Source: Glandiceps talaboti
Taxonomy: Eukaryota; Hemichordata; Enteropneusta; Spengelidae
Reading direction: 5' to 3'
Length of the DNA: 64,000 bases
Assembly: GCF_964340395.1 (NCBI RefSeq)
Contig: NC_135550.1
Location: 28,701,176 to 28,765,175 of the forward strand
A program made the translations under genes and the position numbers. Shown here piece by piece: positions 28,601 through 43,300 of the stretch. The notes under the pieces were generated by a model that saw only the letters and a list, made by a program, of their open reading frames with translations, made no database searches and had not been told where the DNA came from. Within the stretch, counting starts at the first letter, position 1, and every line of letters begins with the position of its first letter.

Positions 28601-31600
28601 GGTAAGTTTTAAAAACCTTAGCTGTGGAAGAAAATGAAGCTAATAAACTATTGATATGAGATGTGTTCAAAGTCTCAATGGTGGTGGTAGGACACTGAGA
28701 AGAGAGGTACAAAACATTGGTAGGTTAAAGCCCCAACTGATGATGTGTGGCATCACATTGTTCTGCATTGTTTATATTGGGTGGAGTAGTAAGAGACTGG
28801 AAAGAGGTGAGAACAATATAATGTAAATTTTCACACTACTGGATTGGTATCACTTTACTAATCCTACCCATATAAAATTAACTGAAATAGTTATTATACC
28901 TGAATGATAGTGATAGGAGTAGTGGATGAGAGGTGAGAACAGTATGTAAATTCCCACACTACTGGATTGGTATCACATTACTAATCCTACCCATATAAAA
29001 GTAACTAAAATAGTTATTATACATGAATGATAGTGATAGGAGTAGTGGATGAGAGGTGAGAACAGTATGTAAATTCCCACACTACTGGATTGGTATCACA
29101 TTACTAATCCTACCCATATAAAAGTAACTAAAATAGTTATTATACATGAATGATAGTGATAGGAGTAGTGGATGAGAGGTGAGAACAGTATGTAAATTCC
29201 CACACTACTGGATTGGTATCACATTACTAATCCTACCCATATAAAAGTAACTAAAATAGTTAGGATACCTGAATGATAGTGATAGGAGTCTTGGGGAAGA
29301 GGTGAGAACAGTATATGTAAATTCCCACACTACTGGATTGGTATCACATTACTAATCCTACCCATATGAAAGTAACTGAAATAGTTAGGATACCTGAATG
29401 ATAGTGATAGGAGTCTTGGGGAAGAGGTGAGAACAGTATATGTAAATTCCCACACTACTGGATTGGTATCACATTACTAATCCTACCCATATAAAAGTAA
29501 CTAAAATAGTTATTATACCTGAATGATAGTGATAGGAGTAGTGGGGAAGAGGTGAGAACAGTATATGTAAATTCCCACACTACTGAATTGGTATCACATT
29601 ACTAATCCTACCCATATAAAAGTAACTAAAATAGTTAGGATACCTGAATGATAGTGATAGGAGTCTTGGGGAAGAGGTGAGAACAGTATATGTAAATTCC
29701 CACACTACTGGATTGGTATCACATTACTAATCCTACCCATATAAAAGTAACTGAAATAGTTAGGATACCTGAATGATAGTGATAGGAGTAGTAGGGAAGA
29801 GATGAGAACAGTATATGTAAATTCCCACACTACTGGATTGGTATCACATTACTAATCCTACCCATATGAAAGTAACTGAAATAGTTAGGATACCTGAATG
29901 ATAGTGATAGGAGTCTTGGGGAAGAGGTGAGAACAGTATAAAATTATGTAAATTTTCACACTACTGGATTGGTATCACATTACTAATCCTACCCATATAA
30001 AAGTAACTGAAATAGTTATGATACCTGAATGAACCAACAATTTTTAAATGTGATTTAGCTCCTGTTTTGATCATTTTCTTGCTTTACAAAACAAACAGGT
30101 CTATTTACGCCAGAAATTTTTATTGGGTTGCAACCCTACGGTATTCATATACAGTTAGTGTCAAGTTTAATAACTAGACATTTAGACCATTGGGAAAGAA
30201 AAAAGGGGTGAAAATGAGACCCTATGGTTTCAGAGCTCCAGTAGTTTGAATTTCCCAGAACTTAAATTAGCCATGGTGCCCTTTGTATACCCCAGTCACA
30301 TGAAGGAAACTGTTACCATCTCAAAATTGTCTGTCAAATGGGTATAACCGTATTGTGGGGTTGTTGTTTTCAGGGGGAGGTGTTCATCCACAAATGGTAC
30401 CCTATGACATGCTTACCGATAAAGAGAAAAGAACTGATAGAGATTGTGCCCAGGCATTGTTGAAATTCTTACAGGTGAATGCATACAAGTTACAAAGGTG
30501 AGTACAATATGTATATAGATATGTGAAATTTATTGAATAAACATCAAAACTCATAGTCCTGTGTTATATGTGAATTTCATTTTCAGTCATTGTTAGTCAG
30601 TCATGTCATGGGGCACTTTTTTGCACAACAAATTTTTTATCTCTTTCTAACTATTTGCACCATTCAGAAAATGCAGTTGCACAATTTCACTCTAAGTTTC
30701 TCTGAAAATTGACAATTTGAAAGCAATTGATGCAGTTTCTGTCCTAGAATATAGAAAAAGTAACTCCAAATTATTTTCAATTCCTCAAGGGCATTTCAGC
30801 TTGCATGTAAATTTTGCATGCAGTTGTTTGCACAGAATTCTTTAGCCCTGGAACTTGATTTAATATGCCTGTAACCAAAAATCATACTTTTTTCTGGCTA
30901 AATCAATTTCATGAGTCAATATTCGTAAAAATGAAAATAAGGCAAATCACACAAAGTTATGGATGTAACTATGTTGTCCCTTTCCATTGTTTACTATCTA
31001 CTTTCTTTGTGTTTTTCATTCTGTCATTCTATTTCTTCATTTTCATTTCTTATGTCATCATGTCCTTGTGTTTTTTGTGTCCAAATAATTGGTTATTTGC
31101 TGTTTAATACCCCTCATTGAAGCCCTGAAGAACAGATGCTGGAACGAGAAGAAAGGTAAAGGGAATTGTGGGTGATGTTTGTTTGTTTTCCACTAACCAC
31201 ACACTTTACACCACCATCTTCTCCTCTTTTACCACATCTTCACTGTACTCTGCATTGTTGCATAATTTACATTGATTAGGACATTTGAAGTGTGCGATGT
31301 CAAAAAATCTGTTGATTTGAGTGTGACTTCAGTCATAATTATAATTCCTTGCCATAAAATCCAATGCCACTGTAAACAATACTTATTATCAAGAGATAAA
31401 GTTTGAATATTGTAAGCCATTTGCTTTTATTATTAACATTTGGTTGTTACAATTTCTCCCTAATTCATAAATTCAATTGGTGTGTAGATAGATATTTGCT
31501 CATTATTTTTATCTAAGAATCATACATGTCAAGCACATCTCTTTTCACTATAGGACATATCCTCTCTCCATCCAACCAGCTATCTTGTCTTGCCATCCAT

Positions 31601-34600
31601 CAGCATTGAACTGGTGTTTCTATAGCTTTGATGATCTGAGCATTTATGTAGGATGGAATTCAGTGATTGTGAATAACAGTGTACAATGGCTGTAGATTTC
31701 TACAATGGATGGGCCATGGGATGGGGATGGCTTGGGTGGGCCATTGGAGGGGGGATTGCTTTGAGTGATGGAGTCATGGGATAGGGATGGCTTGGGTGAG
31801 CCCATTCTGAATAAAATCCGATATAGTGTACACGTCACGATTTCATTGTAGCCGTTACGTTTACTGTCGTTTGTTAGTCCCCATCAGACAAAGTCCAGGA
31901 CGGGGGACTTATGGATTGGGTTCCGTCCATCCGGAGCCGTTTCTTGGAGATGCCTGGACCGATTTTTTTCAAACTTGGTACAAGGCAACATACTATTGCA
32001 TACATATGCACGTCAATTTGTTTCATGATACGATCCAATAAGGTCACCTAGCAGCCATTTGTTTGCGAATTTTCCCTGTCCAAAGCCACAACTCAGACAT
32101 GCTTGAACAGATCTCATTCAAAGTTGGTATTAGGACAGTGTTCTATGACATACATATGTATATTTATTGTTGTCGTGATACAATCCAATATGGCTGCCTG
32201 GCAGCCATTTTGTTTGCGAATTTTCCATGTCCAAAGCCATAACTCAGACATGCTTGAACAGATCTCATTGAAAGTTGGTATTAGCACAGTGTTCTATGAC
32301 ATTCATGTGCGTATCCATTTTCGTCGTGATGCAATCCGATATGGCTGCCTGGCAGCCATTTTGTTCGCACAGTTTTCATGTTCCTTAAAACCCAATCATA
32401 GCGGGGGACTATGTCATTCTCAATGACTTGTTCTTTTGTGAGCGATTGTTACATACATCTGACAAAATTCTATTGGTATTCCCAAACCAAATCACATACT
32501 CTGTGCTCATGCTCTTTTCAAACAGAGTGCTCTGAAGTACTTTACCCATATTTTTGGCACATTACGAGTTTTCATTGGTTTAGTTAATTCACTCACTGCT
32601 CTTGTGTGGCTTGGGAAAACGTATGGTATAATGTCAGATGTATGTAACGAGCACTCACAGCGACAGTAAACGTAACAGTCAAAAAGAAATCGCGACGTGT
32701 ACACTACATTGGATTTTAATCAGATTGGGATGGGATGAGGATGGCTTTGGGTGAGCAATGGGATGGGGATGGCTTGGGTAAGCTGTGTGATGAGGATGAC
32801 TTGGGTAGGCCATGGGATGGGGATGGGGATGGCTTGGGTGGGCAGTGGGATGGGTATGGCTTCGATGGGGAAGGCTATTTAAAGTCTAAATGTCTTGTTT
32901 GAAGACAGAATAACCAGATTTATATGATGTTGTTTGCAAGCATACACTGGGGATGTTGTACTAAGGATTTCAAAAAGGTTCACATCATTATGGGTAAACT
33001 TAAGTTTATTTTGTGAGAAAGAATGTTTATAAACTCTATATTCATTGTTATGAGAGAAAATCCCTTCTGATAGAGTTGAAAACAAATCCCAAATTGGTGC
33101 TCATGTCATCATTGTTAGGTATGTTCTTGAACAGACTGTCATTATTTGATATTCTTTAAACTTTTACTCAAATTTCATCATATATATGTTCATGACCTTG
33201 CATTGGATGTTTTGTATTTGGTAAAAATCAAATTCCCCATATTTTTACTACCATACAGTAAGTTTAGACTATCATGCATCAGGATGGGCTAAATTAGAAT
33301 CATTCATTTTTATGACAACATCTGCAAAATTGTATGAACATATTCATTTTTTTTAATTCTTTTTTTTTTTTTACAAATTTTCTTGGTCAATCCAGATCAA
33401 AGTTGAGGTATTTACTTTTAATAAATCTCCATGTCAGCATGCTGGCTGTGGTTACTTACTGAATAGCTATGTCACACAGCTGTCAGGGTTTCGTAATCCA
33501 TCCCCTCCGAAAATGTATAGAAGTCTTGATAAAGTATAAGGAATGATAGAAAGGAGTTTATAAACTGTTCTGTACATTGGATGTTTGTAAGGGTAGAATT
33601 CTTTCTCTTCATCTAGGAGTTGAAAATGAAGTCTATTGCAATTTTCTCATCTGTTCTTCCTCTTGAATGTGTCAGTGACTCTCAAACCACTCTCTGGTCT
33701 AGTGTGTTGCATCGTGCCTCAGAATGCAGTTTTCTGTGTACCAGCATGAACTTGGTCCTGCTAGAAGTTGTCAGTTTTCTTGAATATTCTGAGGTATACT
33801 GAAGTTCCAGTACTTTCCTCTACACTGCAGATATGATGGTAACAGACTCCATTCTGTGGGGTTTACAAATTACAAAAATTGAAAAAGTGATAAATTTGTT
33901 GTTTTTACTTACAGAGGAAAACAACCCCTTGGTCCACAAGTTAGCAGTTCAAGTGCAGCTATTGAGAAGAGATTCTCATACAACTTGGTGGAGAAGTTGT
34001 TACATTATGTTGACAAGGCACATGCAATGAAACCAATCAGAAGAGACTGTAAGTAAATGCATGATATTATCATATCTCACTGTCAGTTCATATATTTGTC
34101 AATCTTTTACTCTGAAGACAAAGTTTTATTGTAATAGTGTAACTTGCAAGAAATATAAGCTTAAAGAGCTTTATTTAGGTAAAATGGCAAATTTTAAATG
34201 ATCCACTTAAAGTGATGTTTCTTAATGAATAGTCCCAATTCATTCTGTGTGTACAATCTTCCAAGGTTATTTTGCCTTGCTGTAACCAAGTTAGTTCAAA
34301 CTTTGCAGAAACGTAGTTTGTGGTAAAAACACCTTTTGATGTGATCTTATCATGTATGGTTGAAGGACCACTGATAGACAAAATGTCTGAACACATAATC
34401 GTACAGCAGAAATTTGTGTTGCAGGAAATTTTGTGAGGGACAGTAAAACCAGCTTTCATTATTTGTGTGTATGACTTCATGAGATTGATAAGGATACAAT
34501 TGACTCACAAAAACAATATAATGTTAAGTTAAGATTTGATTGATTCTTTTCCGTAGTGCCCAAGGAAGTACGAAGGAAAGAAGAAAATCGGTACAAGTTC

Positions 34601-37266
34601 TTTGCCAAGGTGTGTGTTTTGTCTGTTGTTAGAACATTTGATACAAGATATTCAAAAAGTGGTTATTACAAGAAAATTGAGTCGTAACCTGCCCTGTTAT
34701 CCATGACAATGTATATGTGCGATTGACAGCTTGCCCGAGTCTCTAAACCTTCCCCGGCCCCTTCCATTCATTAAACAAGGTAGATATTTGATTGGTAGCT
34801 CATCATAGTCTGTAAATGTCACAAGTTCATTCATGTTTATCAGTTTAAATGTTGTCAGCAAAATATTAGTTATGAATTTTGTACTAAGAATGTCACAATC
34901 ATCATAATGATATCTTACTTTGCTTTTAATAAAGCAGTATGATTATATTTGTTGTTTGTACCATAGATCATTCTACCACTGATAGAGAACTACTTCAAAT
35001 CACATTGTTCGTACTATGTGGCAAGTTCAAGTTCACCTCAGTCTCAGGGCTATGGTATTGCTGCACCAAGAGAAAAGGATATGGTTGCTAAGTAAGTAGA
35101 CAATGCTTTACAGATGGTCAGAATATCTTTGTTATTTACAGTAGTTGAAACACTGTTACTTGTTATTTACCAGTTCATTGCTTAGTTCTTGATGTTCTCA
35201 AACCTTCATATGTTCAGTGATGGTTTGCATATGCAGACTGAAGACTCCTGCTGTGCAAATTCAACAATTATATATTATCATACGTGCTCTATATTGTTTG
35301 ATTATTGTGAAATTGTCTTCTTTCTCTGTAGTTTATTCTGTAAATTGGCAGCCTTGGTCAGACAGAAGATCAACATGTTTGGTAAGTTATAGTTGGTGGT
35401 AGAACAAAACTGTGTTGGTTTCATGTCAATATCAACCAACCAACCACACTGCATGCAATTATAATAATTCTTTTTTTGATTTCTCTATACTAAACCATAT
35501 GCAGTCACACTAGTTTGAAACATTTGAAAGATGTCAAAACTTGCGATTTCAGAAATTGAGAATGTAACATTATGTTGTCATAGCCATCCATCTATATTTT
35601 GTTCAGAGATATGAACTATTGGGATATAATGTATTGTATGATTAAAAAGTTCTGTCTATGACTTGTTTTTAGTTTACATTGCAGCTTTGTAATATTTCAT
35701 TTTCATGTATTTTATGCTTACCATGTATGTTTATCATATTTCCTTTGTTCAATTTGTAGGTCGAGACCTTGGACGGACTGTTGATTGTTTACGAATGCTA
35801 TCTCAGAGCCTGGATATTGGGTAAGAATCTAGCAATGCATCAATACCAGTCTAAATTCCTTAAAGAGACAGAAATGTTGTGTCTTTATGGTGAGAGCAAA
35901 CCTGGCAATGTGATACAATTATGAAAAAATTGAGAGACAATCAATCAATGAACAACATTTAGGGAAAAAGCAACATCAAAATGATCATGTTGTATGGTTA
36001 TCATTGAAATGATGTAAGTGAGAGGTTCAGAGTGAAATTTGTATCTGGCTCTGTACATAAAGTACAACTTTGAAATCAAAATAATCCCACCACTTTTTGT
36101 GTGGTAGCACCAACCACTAATACTGAAACTGTGTTTTTCCCACTTTCAGGTCTGTTGTGAAGCATAATCCAGACATTGTGAAATTTGCACTACAGCCATT
36201 CTTTACAAGTGCTGCTGATGATCTTGCTGCAACACTAGAGAATATCAAGAGTCATGGTAAATTTAGCCATGTCAAAAATGTACAGAAAGGTAGCCATGTT
36301 GGATCTTACGTCTCTGGAGTATTACTACCACTCCTGACAACAGTCTTCCACCATCTTGGCAAATATAAATTTGGTGAAGAGTTGTTATGTAAGTTGCATT
36401 TTAGTCATATTTCCGACACAAGAGAGAGAAAAATTAATTCCAGTTTAAAATGAAGTTATAGTGAAAATTGAACGGCCCGTAGTTATCATAATAATTAACA
36501 TATTACTAAATGTAATATCTAGATGTAAGATGACACATTGTCAAAAAAGGTTAGATTATAGTATTTTAAAATGATATTCATTATAATATCTTTGCAAAGA
36601 CTTTTGAATCAAATTAACAAAGAATAGAGTTGGAACATTTACATTTCTCCATAAGTTATAATGTTCAGAACTTGTTACATTTTTTGCATTTATTAAAGTT
36701 GATCATATTTTTTGTCTGAGATAATTGATGGATACAAACCATATTGACTATGAATAAATATGTGGTAACATAGTAATCTCTGTAGTCATAGCAACACTCA
36801 TAATCCAATGAAATAATGGCTAAATGTTGTGGTATCATCTATCTGTATTGGTTAGTAATTTTTGATCGTCATCACTTTCAGTGGACTATACACAGATATG
36901 TTGTTACAAGATTCTGACCACTTTATATGCTCTGGGGGCTGAGAAATCACTATATGTCAACAGGTATGTGTAGTAAATTTGTTTATTTCTAAAAGTATGT
37001 ATTGCCTTCAGCCACTCTTCTTATGTATGAAATGCAATTGTACTGGAGAACCGACATTGTTTTTACCCACCTATAGTCGAAAGGGGTGGTGGAATTTTTC
37101 ATTCAATCCTGTCATATTTTCTGCACACTGAGATGATCAGACTTTTTTTTTCTGATGTGGATGCAACGATAAAACAAAGCTGTTGTGTATCAAATAATTA
37201 ACCATCAAGTCACTCTCAGTTCATTTGAACTGATTTCTTTTCACTTTTTTTGCACATGTTTTTGTT

Positions 37267-37348
<82 letters not shown>

Positions 37349-40300
37349 CCACCTTTGTCATCATTGTTGTAACCATTATGATCATCGTCATCATTGTTGT
37401 CATTATCATTTTCATCTTCATCACTATCTTTTGTTATCATCTGTCTTTTCATGCTCATAATCATCCATCATTATCATCTCTATAAGTGTCTTCATTCATT
37501 TGTTGGTTTACAATTTTTGCAGCGATGAAAGCCTTAAAGAGTTGCTTGAAAGGTAACCCAGATATTCCTTACGCTTCCATCGTGTTGCACCAGGCATGTC
37601 AAAATTAGTCAAACAAACTCTACCAGTTTTAATGTGTGTCTCTACTTCTTTGCACAGTGTCTTGATTTTTGTCTCCCATTTCTTCTCTTCCTCTCTTATT
37701 CCCTTCATAAAAACTTTGCTCTTTTTTGTGAGTGTTCTGTGTTTGAGTATGTACAATTGCATTGGTTTTGTAGATTTGGTAACTTTGTTATGTCTGTACA
37801 TAATATTAAGCACATTGAAGAGTGTTCTGTCAGTAGGGATGCACCTTGATTGACGTACCTGACAACAAACTCAAGAATGTCAAATCTCTTTTATGTAAAC
37901 ATTCCATAATATTTCAAAGAAAAGAGGCTTTTTTTGAAGTTGAAGAAAAAACTCATAACAATTTATTTCATGAAAAAGATGGCCTTTTTTACACTGACAA
38001 AAAAAAAGCAAACTAAGAACTTCAATGTGGATGTTTTCCTGTATTAACAGCAAAGCTTGCATAATCAAGGTATGTCTTTAGCCTCTTCTTGTATATCTGA
38101 GCAGGGAGTCAATTTTTTTCCTGAAGAATTCGAGAATGTATAATTTTCAGGGGACAGGTGAGAGTTCAAAGGTTAAAGTGGAATGCTGAATGTAGAGCCT
38201 GACTTTAGCTTTGAAGCATTACTGAACAAATTGGTGGTTGTGTTGATGTGGTAATTTGTGTACTGGTGGTAGATTAGTGTGGATATACATACTCCTTTGT
38301 AATAGACTTTAGAAACTTATGTCCATCACTACAGTAAATGATTTTGAAATATTTAAGTTTTACTTACAAACTATAAATATTGACTGAAAACAAAGTTCAT
38401 GGAGATACAGGTGGATATCAAATACTTTCATTTTAAAATTAAATAGATGACAGCCTTCACTTCATTTTGTTTCTTGTACGTCCAAATCATTATTTTGTAG
38501 TGAGTTTGAATGTCATTCTAAAATTATCATTGATGCAACTATCATGGTAGAGGAACCCATCATGAATGATTGTATATGGCAACAGCAACAAAAAAAAGAA
38601 AAAAGAGAATAAATAGTAAAATATGAAATGAAGTATAAAAAGGGCACAACAATCATGACAAGTTAACATATACTGTTCATAGAATGTGTACTGATATAGG
38701 CAATATTATACTGTAGTACTAGTAGGCAAGCAATTATTGTTAAATATTATGAGGTAATTATGTTTCATAACACTTAGATTACACTGTGTAGTTTATGTCA
38801 AGTTTATGAAAATCCAGCATATAGAAGTCAACAAGAAGATTCAAGTGATGTCGTACGACAGACTATAATATACTAATATAAAATTGTGTGCACTATTAAA
38901 GTTGAGGTTTGTAAATGTTCACATAATCAAAGTGAATTCTAACAATTAGATTTAAAAGTTTACTATAAAGCACAAAATTATTGTAATATGAAGAGATTAT
39001 AGTCAGCTAAAATAAGCAAACCCAACAGGTGAGACATGTCCAAAGACTGATGCTTGCTTATTACATGTAAATCATGGTCCATGATAAACTACTGTACATT
39101 TTCATTGATAGAAACCGACCAGCCATTGGTGAACTGCTGGCAGCTTTTGCTGGTGCTTTCCCAGTTGCTTTCCTAGAGCCCCACCTAAACAAGAACAATA
39201 GAAACTCAGTATGTGGACAAATGGAACAGAATGAAGAAACTGCCAATATGGGTAAGAATAATAGAGTGAATCACTATATGGTATAAATGGGAGGTGTATT
39301 GAACACGTGAAGAAAATTTATCAATTTAGTGTTTTATTAGACAGAAATTGTGTCCTCTCACACTAAACACCTTGGCTTATCTTTGAAAGTGTGAGTAAGA
39401 ACCCCTGGACATGGTTTCCTTCCAATATGTTGTTTTATGAGAAATATTTTCATTTCATTTCATTCTGATGTATGTTGAATATACTGCTAATGTGATTTCA
39501 ATGAAAGAATGTTTTCATTTTTGGTTTCATATTACTCAGTACACTGGAGGATGTTGTTTGTTTGTTTGTTTGTTTGTTTGATTACAAAGATTAGCAATAA
39601 AAAAGCTCTATAATACTGAATAATGTTTGCAATAAAGTTGTTCATTTTCATATAAAAGCTGTTTGTAGTGAATTTATGCTACTAGCTATCTCTCCAGCCC
39701 TATGTCAAAGCTGTTTGTTGTCAACTTTGCTACTGTCTGTCCAGTCCTGTTTTAAAGCTGCTGTTCATTGGCAATTTATGCTACTGTCTTTCAAACCCTA
39801 TAGTAGTAAGCTGTACCGGTTGATTTATGCTGCTGTTATTTAGTCTATTTAGCTATCTGTCTAGTCAAAACAGTTCATGAGTTGATGTATGCTACTATCT
39901 GTCTCACCCTATATCAGAGCAATTCTTGAGTTGATATATTTTACTATCTTTCTCACCCTACATCAAAGCTGCTCGTAGTTGATTTCTGTTTCTGTTTCTG
40001 TTTCTCCAGTTTGATGTTTCTTTCATCTGCCTAGTTTCATACATTATTCTGTCAACTTACTTTAACTCTCAAGGTTGTCACAACCTTTTCACTGGTGACA
40101 TTTCCATCTTTCACACTGTTATGACGACAAGAATTAAGCCCCTATCTAGGTTTGGTTGTCTTAAAACGTGACTATTAGGACACCACTACTCAGGTCTACC
40201 TTTCTTTCATGTATTTGTGTTCTACTTGTAATTCACATTCTTTTACCAAGTGTATGTACTTTCATTCTCTAGAACTGTTACCATCATATTTCAGTCTCAC

Positions 40301-43300
40301 TGAGGTGTAGAAGTAGTCAGAAATACAAGTTCATTTTGTACTGCTTTACTGCAGGTAACATAATGTCTGTGTTGAACATTCTGAGGTGAAATTATCATTG
40401 GCATTCATAAATTATTCTAAGTGTATTACAATCTTTGCATTCTAAAAGGCTATAGGAGATGATTTCAAAGTCAAAAGCTAGAACTCACTGCTACCTATTC
40501 TAGTCCTAATCCAAGTGCAACCAAGTGTTTCTTCATCCAGCCATGGCATGTGGAACTGCAAAAAACTTTGGATGAGGTCAGAGGTCAAAGTACAGTAACA
40601 GTGGCTGTTGAAATGAAATAAGTGTTACTCCTTCAGTTTCTAAATCTCTCATTCAAATTGTCTCAACTCTCCCTCTTGCCGATAGCCACTTATAGTTCAT
40701 TGTGTCAAATTTCTTATGTTTATTTTTGTTAGTGGCAAATCAACCTCGGAACTCCATGAATCAGCAACCTAGCAGTAAGTAAAAAACTTGCAAGTCAGAC
40801 TTGTCAGTCAACATGGTACACTGACCTGATGTGGGACGTACAGTGTTGTCATTCAAGTGTTCAAATTATGGTATCTCCTGTTTTTGGATGGGCCCATTTG
40901 TTAGTAAAACTGTATCAAATTAGATTTTTTACATTGTTACTCCAACTTCCAAGGCAAACTCAGGGCTAGTCTGTAAGGATTTTGATAACTCTAGCCAAGA
41001 CTTGTACTTGGTTGTGGCAAGCTTGAGAGTTTTCTAGCCATGAGAGGACATATTGATATATACCAAGTACAATTGGTGTTACTTTGAAAACAATGAGTGG
41101 GGTTGTGTGATGTTATCATTTATTATAATTTTGCTGTGACTGAAATGCATGCACTTTAACATATGATAATGTAGCAAAGCGTTGGGTGACATATTGTGTT
41201 AACAAATGATAATATTAAGTACTGTTCTCCACATGTTGGAAGCAGACTGAAAGGAAAGTAAATAATGGTTGTCATGGTTACTGTCACAGCAAACTGAACA
41301 GATGGTCTTATTCTGTCTACAATCATTACGTTACAGGTGATTTGACAACAATGATGTCATCAATACCTACATTGGATGACATTATGTCGGAAATAGAACA
41401 AATGGCAGGATCTGGTGCTAAGTATACAGAGGCCCCTCATGTCATAGAAGTCATATTACCAATGATTTGCAGGTATGTGGACTCTTTATATTACTTATGG
41501 TAATATTACAAATGCCATCATTTGCCATGCCAATATTACAACTTGAAAGGCCACTTTGGAATAGGATTCAAATGTTGTTGTGAAAAACAGTTATTAGGCA
41601 GACTGGTATAGAAAAAGTTAGTCCAAAACAAAAGAATGATCCAATGTAATCTTTATTAAAGATAACAGTAATGTAATGATGTGGGATTGGAATGGATAAA
41701 AGTCACCCATGATAAATACCATATTTCAAACTGTTGTACAATATCTACATTTCCCTTTTCTCAGTGGCATGTTGTTACCCATACAGACCATTTGATGAAC
41801 TGTTTTTGCAACTACTGATTATATTTCTTTACATGGTATCTGTTCTCATTTTATGTGTTTTTATTTTAGTTATCTTCCTAAATGGTGGCCAGATGGACCA
41901 GATAGCATAGCTAGAAGACAAGGGTAAGACCTATCTCACACTTTTACATGCCCATCAAGTGATCACCGTCATTTCAGTTTAGAAATAATATCCAACTTAA
42001 CTCTCAGCAGAAAGACAACTTTTGTATGTACAAAAGTTACAACATAGAAATATATTTCACATAGGATAAAGTGCAATCTCGAGAGATGAAATTGATGTAA
42101 TAGTATTTTAAGCAGTGAATTAAGTCATCAATCCATTACAATTTAAACATTTATTATTGTATGTGTATGTTAGTTTTCAGACCTGCTAAAGTAGTCACGT
42201 ATCCAAACTGTACCTGCAGTTGGATTACATGGAGAGACTTGAATTGTCTTTTACTAAATGTGACTTCTTCCAGGCTAGCATTGAACTTATCAACATCTCA
42301 GTTAATATTTCTGTCCTTTTTGTACAGGAATTATTACACCATGGTTGGATCCAGACACATGAATTTAACACTTGGAAGTGTTCTCAAATTAATTCACAAC
42401 AACCTTGGAAGTGAAGATGCACCTTGGATGAACAGAATAGCAAGTAAGTCACATCTCACATCAAACATGTCTGACTTGGTTTAAGTCACATCTCACATCA
42501 AACATGTCTGACTTGGTTTAAGTCACATCTCACATCAAACATGTCTGACTTGGTTTAAGTCACATCTCACATCAAATGTGTCTGACTTAGTTTAAGTCGC
42601 GTCTCACATAAAATGTGTCTGACTTGGTTTAAGTCGCGTCTCACATAAAATGTGTCTGACTTGGTTTAAGTTGCGTCTCATATCAAATGTGTCTGACTTG
42701 GTTGAAAGTTTTGTGTGTAGTATTAAGTTCAGTCCATACATTGCAAAAAATTATCATTCAGTGTATCCCAAAATGAATGTATCTATAATGTTTGTACCCA
42801 ATGCAGTGTCATTTCTACCTGAGGAAAACACACTTGCACTACAATCTTTTGTGCAGTAAGTGAAATTTCAAAGTTTGCTATGAACATAACATGAATTTTC
42901 ACTACATGATGATGTTTATTTGAATGTGTAGTGTGTACCCTACCCATCTTAACTGATGCTAAACCAGACATGTTGAAGTCTCACTTCCTGCCAGTGGTGG
43001 AAAAACTGAAAGAGAAAACGGAGAAAACATCAGCAAGTGAAGATCAGATGAAAAGAGATTTCCCCCAAGGTGGTGGTGAAATGGAAGATGTTGAATTGGC
43101 GATATTGGAGGTCAGTGACCTTCTGATCAGTAGAACTACTAGTGCATAGATCATATTCATTCAGTTGTAGTACAGAGACAATTTAGCATGCATATATTTA
43201 CCTTGTGAGTAGAAGTATATTGTTCTACTCGTTGATACCTTTACTCGGTCTTAAAACTAAACTATTGGTATTTATTCACATTTTTGGTGGAAATTACCTT

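Noticed and set aside
28806-30035. CRISPR-like or satellite-derived gene array
   Set aside because: Whole 123-bp units are repeated without spacers and without coding sequence.
37216-37464. Poly-His, poly-Asp or poly-Met proteins
   Set aside because: Translation of a CAT microsatellite inside an intron.
42161-42484. Extended coding frame upstream of the exon at 42328
   Set aside because: The frame through 42161-42327 lacks RyR similarity; the acceptor TTTTTGTACAG at 42327 gives the correct phase and the block NYYTMVGS.
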